NCBI GenBank assembly: GCA_033675545.1 | Contig: JAWDGP010000906.1 | Coordinates: 1 to 64,000, forward strand | Source of the DNA: Elysia crispata | Lineage: Eukaryota; Mollusca; Gastropoda; Plakobranchidae | Length of the DNA: 64,000 bases | Direction: 5' to 3' | Program-made: the position numbers and the translations under genes | Notes under the pieces: generated by a model | What the model was told of the DNA's origin: nothing | Seen by the model: only the letters and a program-made list of their open reading frames with translations | Databases searched by the model: none | In this document: positions 48,442-62,900 of the stretch, in pieces | How positions within the stretch are numbered: position 1 is the first letter of the stretch | Layout of the letters: each line of letters starts with the position of its first letter

Positions 48442-51400
48442 CTTAAAAGATAGAAATAAACAAATTATCAAAGAGGAAAAAAAATATATTTATTTTTTTG
48501 TTTTTGTTTTGTTTTTTTTAGTTCACTCAATCATCACCCTTCCATTTTAAACATCGATAAACGGAGGAAAGGAAACGAGAGATGAGAGAGACAGACAGAG
48601 TCAGAAAGAGAGAGGCAGAAACAGAAAGACAGACAGACAAAAAGAAAAAGAGAGACATAGAGACAGAGAAAATTATTTAGATGGGTTTTACGTTTCGATG
48701 AGATATTTTATTATAACAGAAAACATTAAGTTTCCCCGTGTATTTTGTCATCTAAAAAGATTCTCATATTTTTGGTTACATCTTGATTTCATACTCAATA
48801 ATGAAGAATACAGTGCGCATGAAGTTTTCCCAAGTATTTATACATTACCAAATGACATTTGTGGATGAAAGTAAACAATAGTTTATAGGACTCAGAAATT
48901 CTCACAAATTATGTATTTCAGTTTCCCATACTCCTTGACGTTTTATATCTCATCGGCTTTGCAACATCTATTCCCTCTGAAAGTAATGTGGCACATGACT
49001 AAATATAAATATAACATGTGTCACAAGAATAAAGGTTATTAGTCTTTCATAATAATTCAAGGCATGTAATACGGTGATAGGTGGTCCACATTCCGAGTAT
49101 GCAACATGCATTTGATTCATAAAGCTTCACATTTTGTTAGTTAGATTCTTGGTGGACTAATATGCAATAACTTGGCACTGAGATATTATTTTGTAAAGTA
49201 CTTTCAAAACAGTTTACTCCTGAAAATGAAATTACAGCTTTGCTATACAAAAAATTGAGAGAAGATAAAACTCCATCGTTTATTTCCTCTAAAGTAAAAG
49301 TTAAATTTAGAAAAGAAGAAAAAAGTCACATATACCTCGTACTCCTACTGCGCTATTACTCTGCTGTTTGGAATTTGATGCAGGATTTACAATCTTATGA
49401 GGCATCGTTGTCTTGATAATATCAACTGTAGTTCTCTTAGTTGAAATCTTTGGATAATGTGGTACTGGGCTCGTCTTTTTAACAATCACATCTACATCAA
49501 TTGCAGTTACTTTATCTGCAGGCGTGGTCAAGTCAAGAGTCACTAGTGCTGGTTCAAATTATACGCAAAAAATACGAATATATGAATGGCAAGCAGAAAA
49601 TTAAGTTAAATTTAGAAGACTAACTAACACATAGTGAATACCTCTTTTAAAAAAAAATACCTGTATTGGGCTTGATTGTTATTTCAAACCGCATTCAATA
49701 TTATCATGTTTTGTTGTATAGCTCCTGAAATGAAAAGATTGTCATAAAAACTAATCTAAAGGTGGGATCAGAAGGAAATAAAATAATGTCTCAATACAAT
49801 CATATCCTAAACAAAATTTGATGAAATTTTACAAACTTTTAAACATTGCTACTGAATATGTGTGTGTGTGTATATATATATGTGTGTGTGTGTGTATCTA
49901 TACTGCTAAATTCAAACTGAAATTCAAGAAGCCCGAAGTTAATCTAAAATCACCAAACTTGTCTTGGCTTCATTAAAATCCAACCAGACCCTCCGAGAAA
50001 AGTATCATGCGGCTGTTCAAAATAAAGTTAAAGTCTTAGGAGAAGCTGAGGAAGTGGACCAACAATGGGCAAAGTTCAAAGTAGCGATCACAGAAGCGGC
50101 AGTGGGACAAATACCTTGAATCGAAAGGAAAACAAAACAAAGATGGGCCTTATGGAAAAAAGGAGGCAAGAAAAAAATAAAGATAAAAATACGAAATATT
50201 GCATAAAGAAAAGAAAAACGTGTTAAAGCCAAAGAGAAGTGGATGAATGACAAGTGCAGAAACATCGAACAATACCGCAGAAATGCGGAGCGTAAAAGTA
50301 CAAAAACATTGAAGATGTCTCTGAAAAGAAAACATGCTCATCCACAGGACATCTATATCTTAAGTCAAATTCATTTTGGTAAAAGAAAAAATCCTAGATT
50401 GATGAGCAGAGTACATAAGTGAACTTTTTGAAGACCATAGAACGGATTACAATGTAACAAAAAGCAATTTTGCTGATCTACCTATCATGAAAGATGAGAT
50501 ACGGGCAGCAATGAGAAAGATGAAATTAGGCAAAGCAACAGGCCCAGACAGTATTTCAGTGGGACTTTTTGAAGCACCTGAAGGCTATAGAATTGATAAG
50601 ATCTCAAACATTATTCAACGAAATCTATGACACAGAAAAGGGTCCACCAGATATCTCCAAATCTATATTCTTTTCACGTCCAAAGAAACCAGGAGAAACA
50701 GATTATGAATTGCATAGAACGATCAGTCAAAATACTTTTAAGGATCATCATGGTGCATGCCAGAAATAAAATCAAACCAGAAATGGCAAATGAAAAATGT
50801 GGTTTTGTGGGGGGAAAAGGTACAACAAATGCAATCTACACCCTTCGAATTGTAATTGAACGACCTCTGGAAGTGCAAAAAGAGGTATACCTGTGCTTCA
50901 TTGACTACACCAAGGTATTTGACAGAGTAGGACATGAATGAGATAATCATATAATTAGCACAGTTTAAGATAGATGGCTAAAAACCTGCGAGTGATCAAA
51001 AACATGTACAGACAGCAACAATGCGAGTTGATTGTGAAATCTGCTCATTTCAAAACATAAAGCGTGATGTCAAACAAGGATGTGTTTTACTCAGATCTTT
51101 TCTCTTTCTACAGTGAAATTATTATGCAAAACCTATAAGGAATTAAAGTAGGAGGGAAAAACTTTAACAACTTGAGGTACGCTGATGACACTGTATAAAT
51201 TGCAGAAAATAAAGAAGACTTTCAACAATTATTAGACATCGTTGAAGAAAGAAGCAATAAGAGAGAATTAGAACTGAATAGAAAAAAAAGACAGAAGTGA
51301 TGGTTGTCAGTTGAAACAATGATTGTGTGTCCACAGATCAATATCTTATCAAACGAGAACAGACTCAAGCAAAGGGATCAATTCAAATACTTGGGTACTT

Positions 51401-54398
51401 TAGCATCAAGTGAAGGACACAACAAAACTGACATTGCATCAAGAATAGCGCAAGCAAAAACAAGAGCTTTCAGAGAATGAAACCAGTACTACCAAATAAC
51501 AACATCTCGATTCAAACAAGAAGAAAAAGAGACCTGAAGTGCTATATTCAACCCATTCTGATGTATAAATGCGAGGCCTGGACAATTTCAAAACAGGTAC
51601 AAAAGAAACTTGAGGCAACAGAAATGAGGGTCCTTCAGAGAATGCTCAAATCTAATGGACTACAATGAAATAAATCAAAACAGTGTTACGAGAAGCCGAC
51701 ACAACAAGATCACCCATGAATATCATGCGTGAACACCAAGCAAGTTTTTTGGTCATGTGGTGAGAAGAGAGAAACTCGAACATTTTGTGACAACTGGAAT
51801 GATCGAAGGAAAACGCAGCGGGAAAACAGCGTGAAAAGATGTTAGATGGACTAACAAAGTGGCAAGACAAGAGCACTAGAAGCGACACGGTATAGAGATG
51901 TGAGAAGGTCATGATCGCTTACGCTGAAGAGTGCCGCACCTGATTGATTTTATATATCTTACTTTCAATTCTGTTCATGCAACACTGGTGTTTCATATAT
52001 ATATATATATCCAAACATGATTACCCGTTCAAATGAACAGGTTAGGAAGACAAATTATACACTGAAGAAGAGGTAATTGCAAAGTTCACAAATATAACAG
52101 GCTTGTATCCTCGGGACTCATAAAACTACACTGAAGAAAAGTGAATAGGTGGGGAAGAAGACTACTATATTGAAGAAAAGTGAACCACGACAATAACAGA
52201 TAGATCTCGTCTAGAGCCATACAACTACATAAATTGACAGAGGAAAAAAATGGAAAAAGAAAATAAAAAAATTATAACAAATAAAGATTAAATCCAGTGC
52301 CATAGAACTGGATAAAGTAAATTTGTAAAAAAGATTTTAAAAAAATGTTTCAATAATGCTGTAACAGAATTGTCTCCTTCAGAGCCACTCATAGAACAGT
52401 TTTGAAAAATATAGAACCTTGAAACATTGGAATTCTTCTCAAGTTGTCATGACATCATTCTTTAAATGAAAATTTTGAAACAAATATCTCAAGCAAAAAA
52501 TTAAAACTGAATCTGGGTGCAATAGTCAAAGTAACCCTAGTTTTAGTTTATCTCTCCACAAAGAACCTATATGGTGCTGAACTGACACACAGAGGATACA
52601 GGGTTGTGTGTTCCAAACTACCATATTGAAAAGAGTGAACCACAGTAATAACAGTTATATCTCCTCCAGAGCCCAACAGATACAGTGTAATGTGTTCCAA
52701 ATCACCATACTGAAGCAATGTGAACCACAACGATAACAGTTATATCTCATCCAGAGCCCAACAGATACAGTGTAATGTGTTCCAAATCACCATACTGAAG
52801 CAATGTGAACCACAACAATAACAGTTATATCTCCTCCAGAGCCCAACAGATACAGTGTAATGTGTTCCAAACTACCATACTGAAGCAATGTGAACCACAA
52901 CAATAACAGTTATATCTCCTCCAGAGCCCAACAGATACAGTGTAATGTGTTCCAAACTACCATACTGAAGCAATGTGAACCACAACAATAACAGTTATAT
53001 CTCCTCCAGAGTCATACCACTACATGAAAAAAAATTACAGCCATAACTCTCGAGAGTCCTATAAGTACATACAGAAAAAATGAAAAAAAGGAAAGGAAAA
53101 AAAAGAAAACAACTTTACAACAAATACAGCCTTATCTCCAGTGCTACAGAACTACAAAAAGAAAATTTTAAAAAATTCAATAATACATGTAACAGAATTG
53201 TAAGAATCCTGAAATATTAAAATTCTTCTCATGTTGTAATGAAGATCTTTAAAGAAGTAAAGATCTCAAGCAAAAAAGTAAACTAAATCTGGGTACAATT
53301 GTTTAAGCACCCCTTGTTTTAGTTTATCTCTCCGTCAAGACCATAGCATATGGTGCTGATGTGACACACAACAGATAGAGTTTAATTTGTACCAAACAAA
53401 CCTGGAGAAAAACAGGTCTCCAATACAAAAAAAACAAAAAGAAACCAAGGGTGGATGCTTATTTTTCATATAAAGATTAATCTCCAGAGCCACAGAACAA
53501 AATGAAGAAAACAAAAACCCGATGTATTTTCAATAATACATGTAACAGAATTGCCTCCTCCAGACCCACTCATAGTACAGTTTTGAAAGATGAACCATGA
53601 AACTTTGGAATTCTTCTCATGTTTTAATGAAAACTTTTTTAAATGAAGTAAAGATCTTAAGCAAAAAAAGTGAAATAAATCTGGGTGCAATTGTTCAAGC
53701 AACCCTCGCATAAGCGTATAAGTTCATCTTTCCACTGAGATCATATGCTCTTCCTCCATCATCACCAACACCGTTGAGATCTAAAGTGTTGTTTCCTCCA
53801 TCATCACCTCTGATCCTCTTAGATTTATAATCAGATCTTTTCTTCTGGCCTTTGGGTGTTAAAGCGCCCAGTCAAAATCCTCTGTCGCTCTTGGGCATTG
53901 TAAATGTAGCATTATATTTATTGCAGTTAAAAATCTAGATCCTATTCAAGGGTACAGATGAAATAATAAAATTAAATTCTTTGTCGATTAGATCAGTCGC
54001 ACAGATGAAATCATCAAATAACCTTCTTTAGGAATATAAATCCAAATCTTGCTTAATTTTTTTCTTAATTTTCGCAAAAATTATGGACAAAAAATATATA
54101 AATATTATAAATATTTTGTCTAGATCTTCAATAATTTTTCAATCTACAGCCAAAAGCTCATATCAAATTTTCATTTAAACTGAAGTTGCTTTCAAGTCCG
54201 AAATTAATTCAATAGAAGAAATTTGTCACAAAAAAGTATAAAAAAGTAAAAGCCTTGTCTGAATCTACATAAAGTTTGTGTAAAAAAAAGTGTAGATTTT
54301 TTTCAAACATTTGCAATCAAAGAGTATTAAAAATCAATTGTTGTAGAAAATCCTATCTTGATTTTCACAAATTTTCACACTGTATTAGAAAATCGATT

Positions 54399-54444
<46 letters not shown>

Positions 54445-55282
54445 GTGTGTGTGTTGAAAGGAGTAATAAAAACATTGCATCTTAAAATATTTCAAAATAT
54501 TTCGAGAAAGAAAACAAAAACAAAAAAAAACTTTCACAATCAAATAGTTCTAGATCTAGTAATCACAATCAAAATATTATTCATTGGAACATTTGTTGCG
54601 ATGGAGTGTGGAAAATGTGATAGAATTGAATTTCTAGATCTTTCTTGATAAAGATTGATAGGCAAACCATTGAGACTGAGAGGAAGAGCGCGCGGAAGTA
54701 AACAATAATGTTTATGATGCTTTTGCCAATTCTATTGAAGAAAGTTGTCACAAAAAGCATTAAAAAAATCTATAGGCCTTAGAAAATTTTGCTGCATCTA
54801 GCTCCCTTTATAAAGTTTGTGGAAATAAAAAAATATGTGTAGATTTCCAAATACTTGTAGCCAAAGAGCAGTAAAAATCAATTGTTATGGAAAATTCTGT
54901 CTTGATTAGTTTTTTTATTTTACAGTGATAAATTTGTTGAAAGGAGTAATAAAAACTTATGGCATCCAAAAATATTTCAAAATGTTTTGAGAAAAAAAAA
55001 CTTTCACAATCAAGTAGCTCTAGATCTAGAGCCTTGTAACCGCAATCAAAATTTTGCTTTTTATAACATTTGTTGCGATGGATAGTGAAAAACGTTACAG
55101 ATCTGGATCTAGACTGTGGAACATTTATCAAGATCTTGATCTATATTTTGACTGAGGGCTAATTTAAATCCAAATTTGATTCTAATCTAGATCTAGATCT
55201 GGATTTTGGATTTTGACTAGGAAAATCGATTGGAAAGTCTTCAAGATTACCCTGATTTTGATTCTGTTCTAATATATTATTA

Positions 55283-55364
<82 letters not shown>

Positions 55365-55378
55365 GATTATGACTATTA

Positions 55379-55461
<83 letters not shown>

Positions 55462-55926
55462 CCCCTTTTAAACCAAAAGTAACCAAATAAGATGACGCTT
55501 CTGTCTTAACCTGCATGAGGCCAAGTTTTGTTTAATTTTAAATTTCTTTTAGTTTTTCACACCTTCGAAAATGAAAACATGAATACATTCATTTTGAAAA
55601 AAAATAATGACAGATTGTTTTAAAAGAGTTATCTAAATCAAAAATGCGAAAACACTGAAAACGTTGTTTTGTATGTTTTTTCTGGTTCCTTATAGCGAGT
55701 TTGGCAATTAAAATTGAGGAATTAATTATAATAAAAATATAATGAACTTTTTCTGGGCATTTTTTAGTCTAAATCCAAAACTTTTTTTTTATACTTTTTT
55801 TCACCGCGACACACACTGAACTTAGCAGATCATAAATCGATAAACTTCATCCCTGTGGGTTGAGTGGTTTAAGAGGAGATAGCGGACAAAGAAATCAAAG
55901 TTGCCTTTTATAATATAGATAATATA

Positions 55927-55992
<66 letters not shown>

Positions 55993-56839
55993 GAAGAAAA
56001 TGAATACCTAAAAATTAATTTTTCTTCAGTTTTTATTCAATCAAGTAAATATTAACACTTCTGGAAAAAATGTTTTCAGTGAATAAATAAACAGGTTTGA
56101 AGTCAAGAGCACAGGCTACCACACATTTTAACAGGTCCCCTTGAGAGAAAAAAGCTATACATTGTTTGTTTTGGGTGGTTTATGTCAATGTTGTAAACAT
56201 GCGTTTTATTCTTTGGCATCTTGAACTTCCCTTATTTTTTTAAAAAGAAGACGACTGTATTTATTCTTTCACAAAACATTTTTGTTAAAAGTGAATACAT
56301 TATAAAATACTAAATACTGTTAAGTGGAATTTACTCCTACTTTTATTTTTTTTATAATACAATCCTAAGTTATTAGTCTTTTTTTTATTTTAAACTTTTT
56401 TGGCATTTCAAAAAAGGCAATGTGTCTCATGCATATCTATTTATTGTAATTAATAGTATATGTTTGTTTTCTGGATGTATCGTTTCAGCGTTTTAGCATA
56501 AATTATCACCCTTCACAGCCTTAATCAATTCTCATAAATTTTTTTCTGACACCTTTATCACTCTTTTTGGGCCTATTTCTTTAAGAGATTGAAGTCCAAA
56601 AACTCATTAGGTAAACATTTAAGATCTGATTTGATGGTAAAACGAAGTAGAATATAAAAAAAACGTTAATCATCATTAATCCTCATGATTTCTCTGCTAG
56701 ATCGATACACCTAAAACAAAAACTAATGCCTGACCTTAATGTTTCAAAGAAGCTTTCCATCAGTATAAACTTTTTTTACTCAACTTTACGTTTTACTTCA
56801 ACATAATTGTAACCCTCAATTTGATGCATATAAGGCAAA

Positions 56840-56924
<85 letters not shown>

Positions 56925-59900
56925 TTATACCGAGAGAAAGAGACTGGTTGATATAACTTTAAATTGTGATTTCAAACTTAGTTCCGTTTTCATTACTGTT
57001 AAACCAGATGAAAACCAAGAAGTTAAGGCAAAAAGATTGCTTTATGTATAAAATTATGATAATGATTTAATCAGGATTGTTCAGATATCTAGTTCGGATA
57101 TTCAAATTTTGTATTTAAGAATAAAGAGTATTCCATTAGCTGCCTATATTAAATTGCCATGTTCAATTATTTTTACCTTGAGTAGAAGCTCTTCCTGGAG
57201 ATTTCTCACAGATAAAATTTGATGGGGTGTCGCAGTCGGCGTCGTTCCATTTGCTGGCGGCGGTAAAGCTGCTGCCAATTTCTACGCAGTCTTGACCATT
57301 TCCATGACTTGCAGAATTTATGTTGTTGGGTTGACCACTGCCCCAATTTGTGTACTGGACCTGTGAAAAAATGCAACACCATAGGAGTCTTCTGCTGTTT
57401 AGCGCAAATCAAGTATTCACAAAAGACTGGTCAACTCACTAAAATGGTACCTTTTTAGCAATGATTTCCTCTTTCTTAAAGGTTCAACAGTTCTCAAATA
57501 CTTAGCACTCCCCCTTACCTTTGCCGTTTCATCCAGCCAATGAAATTCACTTTCTCCTTTACGGTCATGCAAACCAATCCAATAGGCCTGATCTTTATCG
57601 GAAGAGACTTGCCCTGAAAAAAAAACAGACAACAAATGATACCCCAACTTCAGTCCAAACACATTTCCTAGCTCTGAAAATGAAATTCCGTGCAATCATT
57701 AATAACAAAAAGAAGCATATGGTTTTTCTACGTATGTGACCCTTCTAGAAAAATACGATCCCAACCAGACAAAATTACTTTCCACTCTTCAAAATTTCAA
57801 AATTAGATAGTTTTCAATATGCATTTGCTTCACAAGTTAGCAAATTTTAGTGACAGGGAAACAAAGATTTTCACTGAATGACAATGACAGATGTACAGTT
57901 TGATACGCAGCTGCTCACCCCAGATAAACTGATTCATGCTGTCATCCACAATTTTCACCAGATCTCCTCCGGCAGCTTGGCATACAGCCCTCGCATCAGT
58001 CCATGATTTCTTGTCTACGTAAAGTTTGATGCAAGTCCCAGAGCGTGTGCTTTCAATCCACCCACTTGGACAGGTAGCTGCAAAAGGCAAAATTATCTGG
58101 GCACAAACGTTTTCTTTAATCCTTACCGAAGCTATAGAACATTTCAAAGGGACTTCAAAATGTAAACATTTTTCGCTTCCTAAGTTTTCGCTCTTTCTTC
58201 CTTTCCTCCTAAATACTTCAAATGTGAACAATTCAGATCTGGATAAAATATCTCCATGCTCAATATTCGTGCCATCTAAAAAATAGAGCTGGCTAAAATA
58301 TTAAGAGCATTTTTAGATGTTCTGCAAAAACTATACCTCTTCCATAAAGAGGTTAAGAAATCTGCACTGTCTGACCATTGTGATACGCATGTGATTAATC
58401 GACAGCATTTTTAGTTTCACCAACTAAAGATGCAAATAATTGCATGGGCATAAATTTAGCCAATCAAATTGTCTTCACACATTCTTTCAGTTCCACATGT
58501 CACGCTAACAAAAACATCCTTTCCTATTGATGCATTGACTTCTGAGAGCTTCTCGTCTCAAACAAGTCGATGTCATGATTCCATATGCTTCAAACGCCCT
58601 AAACTATTACCACTTAAACTTGCTCCAGATTTTTCACAAATAAACTTCGAGGTATCAGTGCAGTCGGCGTCGTTCCATTTGCTGGCGGCGGTAAAGCTGC
58701 TGCCAATCTCTACGCAGTCTTGACCATTTCCATGACTTGCAGAATTTATGTTGTTGGGTTGACCACTGCCCCAATTTGTGTACTGGACCTGTGAAAAAAT
58801 GCAACACCATAGGAGTCTTCTGCTGTTTAGCGCAAATCAAGTACTCACAAAAGACTGGTCAACTCACTAAAATGGTACCTTTTTAGCAATGATTTCCTCT
58901 TTCTGAAAGGTTCAACAGTTCTCAAATACTTAGCACTCCCCCTTACCTTTGCCGTTTCATCCAGCCAATGAAATTCACTTTCTCCTTTACGGTCATGCAA
59001 ACCAATCCAATAGGCCTGATCTTTATCGGAAGAGACTTGCCCTGAAAAAAACAGACAACAAATGATACCCCAACTTCAGTCCAAACACATTTCCTAGCTC
59101 TGAAAATGAAATTCCGTGCAATCATTAATAACAAAAAGAAGCATATGGTTTTTCTACGTATGTGACCCTTCTAGAAAAATACGATCCCAACCAGACAAAA
59201 TTACTTTCCACTCTTCAAAATTTCAAAATTAGATAGCTTTCAATTTGCATTTGCTTCACAAGTTAGCAAATTTTAGTGACAGGGAAACAAAGATTTTCAC
59301 TGAATGACAATGACAGATGTACAGTTTGATACGCAGCTGCTCACCCCAGATAAACTGATTCATGCTGTCATCCACAATTTTCACCAGATCTCCTCCGGCA
59401 GCTTGGCATACAGCCCTCGCATCAGTCCATGATTTCTTGTCTACGTATAGTTTGATGCACGTCCCAGAGCGTGTGCTTTCAATCCACCCACTTGGACAGG
59501 TAGCTGCAAAAGGCAAAATTATCTGAGCACAAACGTTTTCTTTAATCCTTACCGAAGCTATAGAACATTTCAAAGGGACTTCAAAATGTAAACATTTTTC
59601 GCTTCCTAAGTTTTCGCTCTTTCTTCCTTTCCTCCTAAATACTTCAAATGTGAACAATTCAGATCTGGATAAAATATCTCCATGCTCAATATTCGTGCCA
59701 TCTAAAAAATAGAGCTGGCTAAAATATTAAGAGCATTTTTAGATGTTCTGCAAAAACTATACCTCTTCCATAAAGAGGTTAAGAAATCTGCACTGTCTGA
59801 CCATTGTGATACGCATGTGATTAATCGACAGCATTTTTAGTTTCACCAACTAAAGATGCAAATAATTGCATGGGCATAAATTTAGCCAATCAAATTGTCT

Positions 59901-62900
59901 TCACACATTCTTTCAGTTCCACATGTCACGCTAACAAAAACATCCTTTCCTATTGATGCATTGACTTCTGAGAGCTTCTCGTCTCAAACAAGTCGATGTC
60001 ATGATTCCATATGCTTCAAACGCCCTAAACTATTACCACTTAAACTTGCTCCAGATTTTTCACAAATAAACTTCGAGGTATCAGTGCAGTCGGCGTCGTT
60101 CCATTTGCTGGCGGCGGTAAAGCTGCTGCCAATCTCTACGCAGTCTTGACCATTTCCATGACTTGCAGAATTTATGTTGTTGGGTTGACCACTGCCCCAA
60201 TTTGTGTACTGGACCTGTGAAAAAATGCAACACCATAGGAGTCTTCTGCTGTTTAGCGCAAATCAAGTACTCACAAAAGACTGGTCAACTCACTAAAATG
60301 GTACCTTTTTAGCAATGATTTCCTCTTTCTGAAAGGTTCAACAGTTCTCAAATACTTAGCACTCCCCCTTACCTTTGCCGTTTCATCCAGCCAATGAAAT
60401 TCACTTTCTCCTTTACGGTCATGCAAACCAATCCAATAGGCCTGATCTTTATCGGAAGAGACTTGCCCTGAAAAAAACAGACAACAAATGATACCCCAAC
60501 TTCAGTCCAAACACATTTCCTAGCTCTGAAAATGAAATTCCGTGCAATCATTAATAACAAAAAGAAGCATATGGTTTTTCTACGTATGTGACCCTTCTAG
60601 AAAAATACGATCCCAACCAGACAAAATTACTTTCCACTCTTCAAAATTTCAAAATTAGATAGCTTTCAATTTGCATTTGCTTCACAAGTTAGCAAATTTT
60701 AGTGACAGGGAAACAAAGATTTTCACTGAATGACAATGACAGATGTACAGTTTGATACGCAGCTGCTCACCCCAGATAAACTGATTCATGCTGTCATCCA
60801 CAATTTTCACCAGATCTCCTCCGGCAGCTTGGCATACAGCCCTCGCATCAGTCCATGATTTCTTGTCTACGTATAGTTTGATGCACGTCCCAGAGCGTGT
60901 GCTTTCAATCCACCCACTTGGACAGGTAGCTGCAAAAGGCAAAATTATCTGAGCACAAACGTTTTCTTTAATCCTTACCGAAGCTATAGAACATTTCAAA
61001 GGGACTTCAAAATGTAAACATTTTTCGCTTCCTAAGTTTTCGCTCTTTCTTCCTTTCCTCCTAAATACTTCAAATGTGAACAATTCAGATCTGGATAAAA
61101 TATCTCCATGCTCAATATTCGTGCCATCTAAAAAATAGAGCTGGCTAAAATATTAAGAGCATTTTTAGATGTTCTGCAAAAACTATACCTCTTCCATAAA
61201 GAGGTTAAGAAATCTGCACTGTCTGACCATTGTGATACGCATGTGATTAATCGACAGCATTTTTAGTTTCACCAACTAAAGATGCAAATAATTGCATGGG
61301 CATAAATTTAGCCAATCAAATTGTCTTCACACATTCTTTCAGTTCCACATGTCACGCTAACAAAAACATCCTTTCCTATTGATGCATTGACTTCTGAGAG
61401 CTTCTCGTCTCAAACAAGTCGATGTCATGATTCCATATGCTTCAAACGCCCTAAACTATTACCACTTAAACTTGCTCCAGATTTTTCACAAATAAACTTC
61501 GAGGTATCAGTGCAGTCGGCGTCGTTCCATTTGCTGGCGGCGGTAAAGCTGCTGCCAATCTCTACGCAGTCTTGACCATTTCCATGACTTGCAGAATTTA
61601 TGTTGTTGGGTTGACCACTGCCCCAATTTGTGTACTGGACCTGTGAAAAAATGCAACACCATAGGAGTCTTCTGCTGTTTAGCGCAAATCAAGTACTCAC
61701 AAAAGACTGGTCAACTCACTAAAATGGTACCTTTTTAGCAATGATTTCCTCTTTCTGAAAGGTTCAACAGTTCTCAAATACTTAGCACTCCCCTTACCTT
61801 TGCCGTTTCATCCAGCCAATGAAATTCACTTTCTCCTTTACGGTCATGCAAACCAATCCAATAGGCCTGATCTTTATCGGAAGAGACTTGCCCTGAAAAA
61901 AACAGACAACAAATGATACCCCAACTTCAGTCCAAACACATTTCCTAGCTCTGAAAATGAAATTCCGTGCAATCATTAATAACAAAAAGAAGCATATGGT
62001 TTTTCTACGTATGTGACCCTTCTAGAAAAATACGATCCCAACCAGACAAAATTACTTTCCACTCTTCAAAATTTCAAAATTAGATAGCTTTCAATTTGCA
62101 TTTGCTTCACAAGTTAGCAAATTTTAGTGACAGGGAAACAAAGATTTTCACTGAATGACAATGACAGATGTACAGTTTGATACGCAGCTGCTCACCCCAG
62201 ATAAACTGATTCATGCTGTCATCCACAATTTTCACCAGATCTCCTCCGGCAGCTTGGCATACAGCCCTCGCATCAGTCCATGATTTCTTGTCTACGTATA
62301 GTTTGATGCACGTCCCAGAGCGTGTGCTTTCAATCCACCCACTTGGACAGGTAGCTGCAAAAGGCAAAATTATCTGAGCACAAACGTTTTCTTTAATCCT
62401 TACCGAAGCTATAGAACATTTCAAAGGGACTTCAAAATGTAAACATTTTTCGCTTCCTAAGTTTTCGCTCTTTCTTCCTTTCCTCCTAAATACTTCAAAT
62501 GTGAACAATTCAGATCTGGATAAAATATCTCCATGCTCAATATTCGTGCCATCTAAAAAATAGAGCTGGCTAAAATATTAAGAGCATTTTTAGATGTTCT
62601 GCAAAAACTATACCTCTTCCATAAAGAGGTTAAGAAATCTGCACTGTCTGACCATTGTGATACGCATGTGATTAATCGACAGCATTTTTAGTTTCACCAA
62701 CTAAAGATGCAAATAATTGCATGGGCATAAATTTAGCCAATCAAATTGTCTTCACACATTCTTTCAGTTCCACATCTCACGCTAACAAAAACATCCTTTC
62801 CTATTGATGCATTGACTTCTGAGAGCTTCTCGTCTCAAACAAGTCGATGTCATGATTCCATATGCTTCAAACGCCCTAAACTATTACCACTTAAACTTGC

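Larger units (their letters stand above)
49549..57176 (-). other. 7.6-kb intron between last CTLD exon and stalk exon
   Basis: Begins GTAAAAATAATTG at 57,176 and ends with the stalk acceptor. Contains a LINE, a minisatellite and several microsatellites, listed separately. No further CTLD exon is seen in it. Confidence 0.65.

Noticed and set aside
55230..55490. Tyr-rich 86-codon frame
   Set aside because: Translation of the ATT microsatellite.
57830..58231. Repeated 133-codon minus-strand frame in array 2 as a complete small protein
   Set aside because: It contains exon A but runs through its splice acceptor and donor into intron sequence; the coding part is only 57919-58077.
58469..58723. 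Repeated 84-codon plus-strand frame in array 2
   Set aside because: Antisense to exon C and adjacent intron; no domain.
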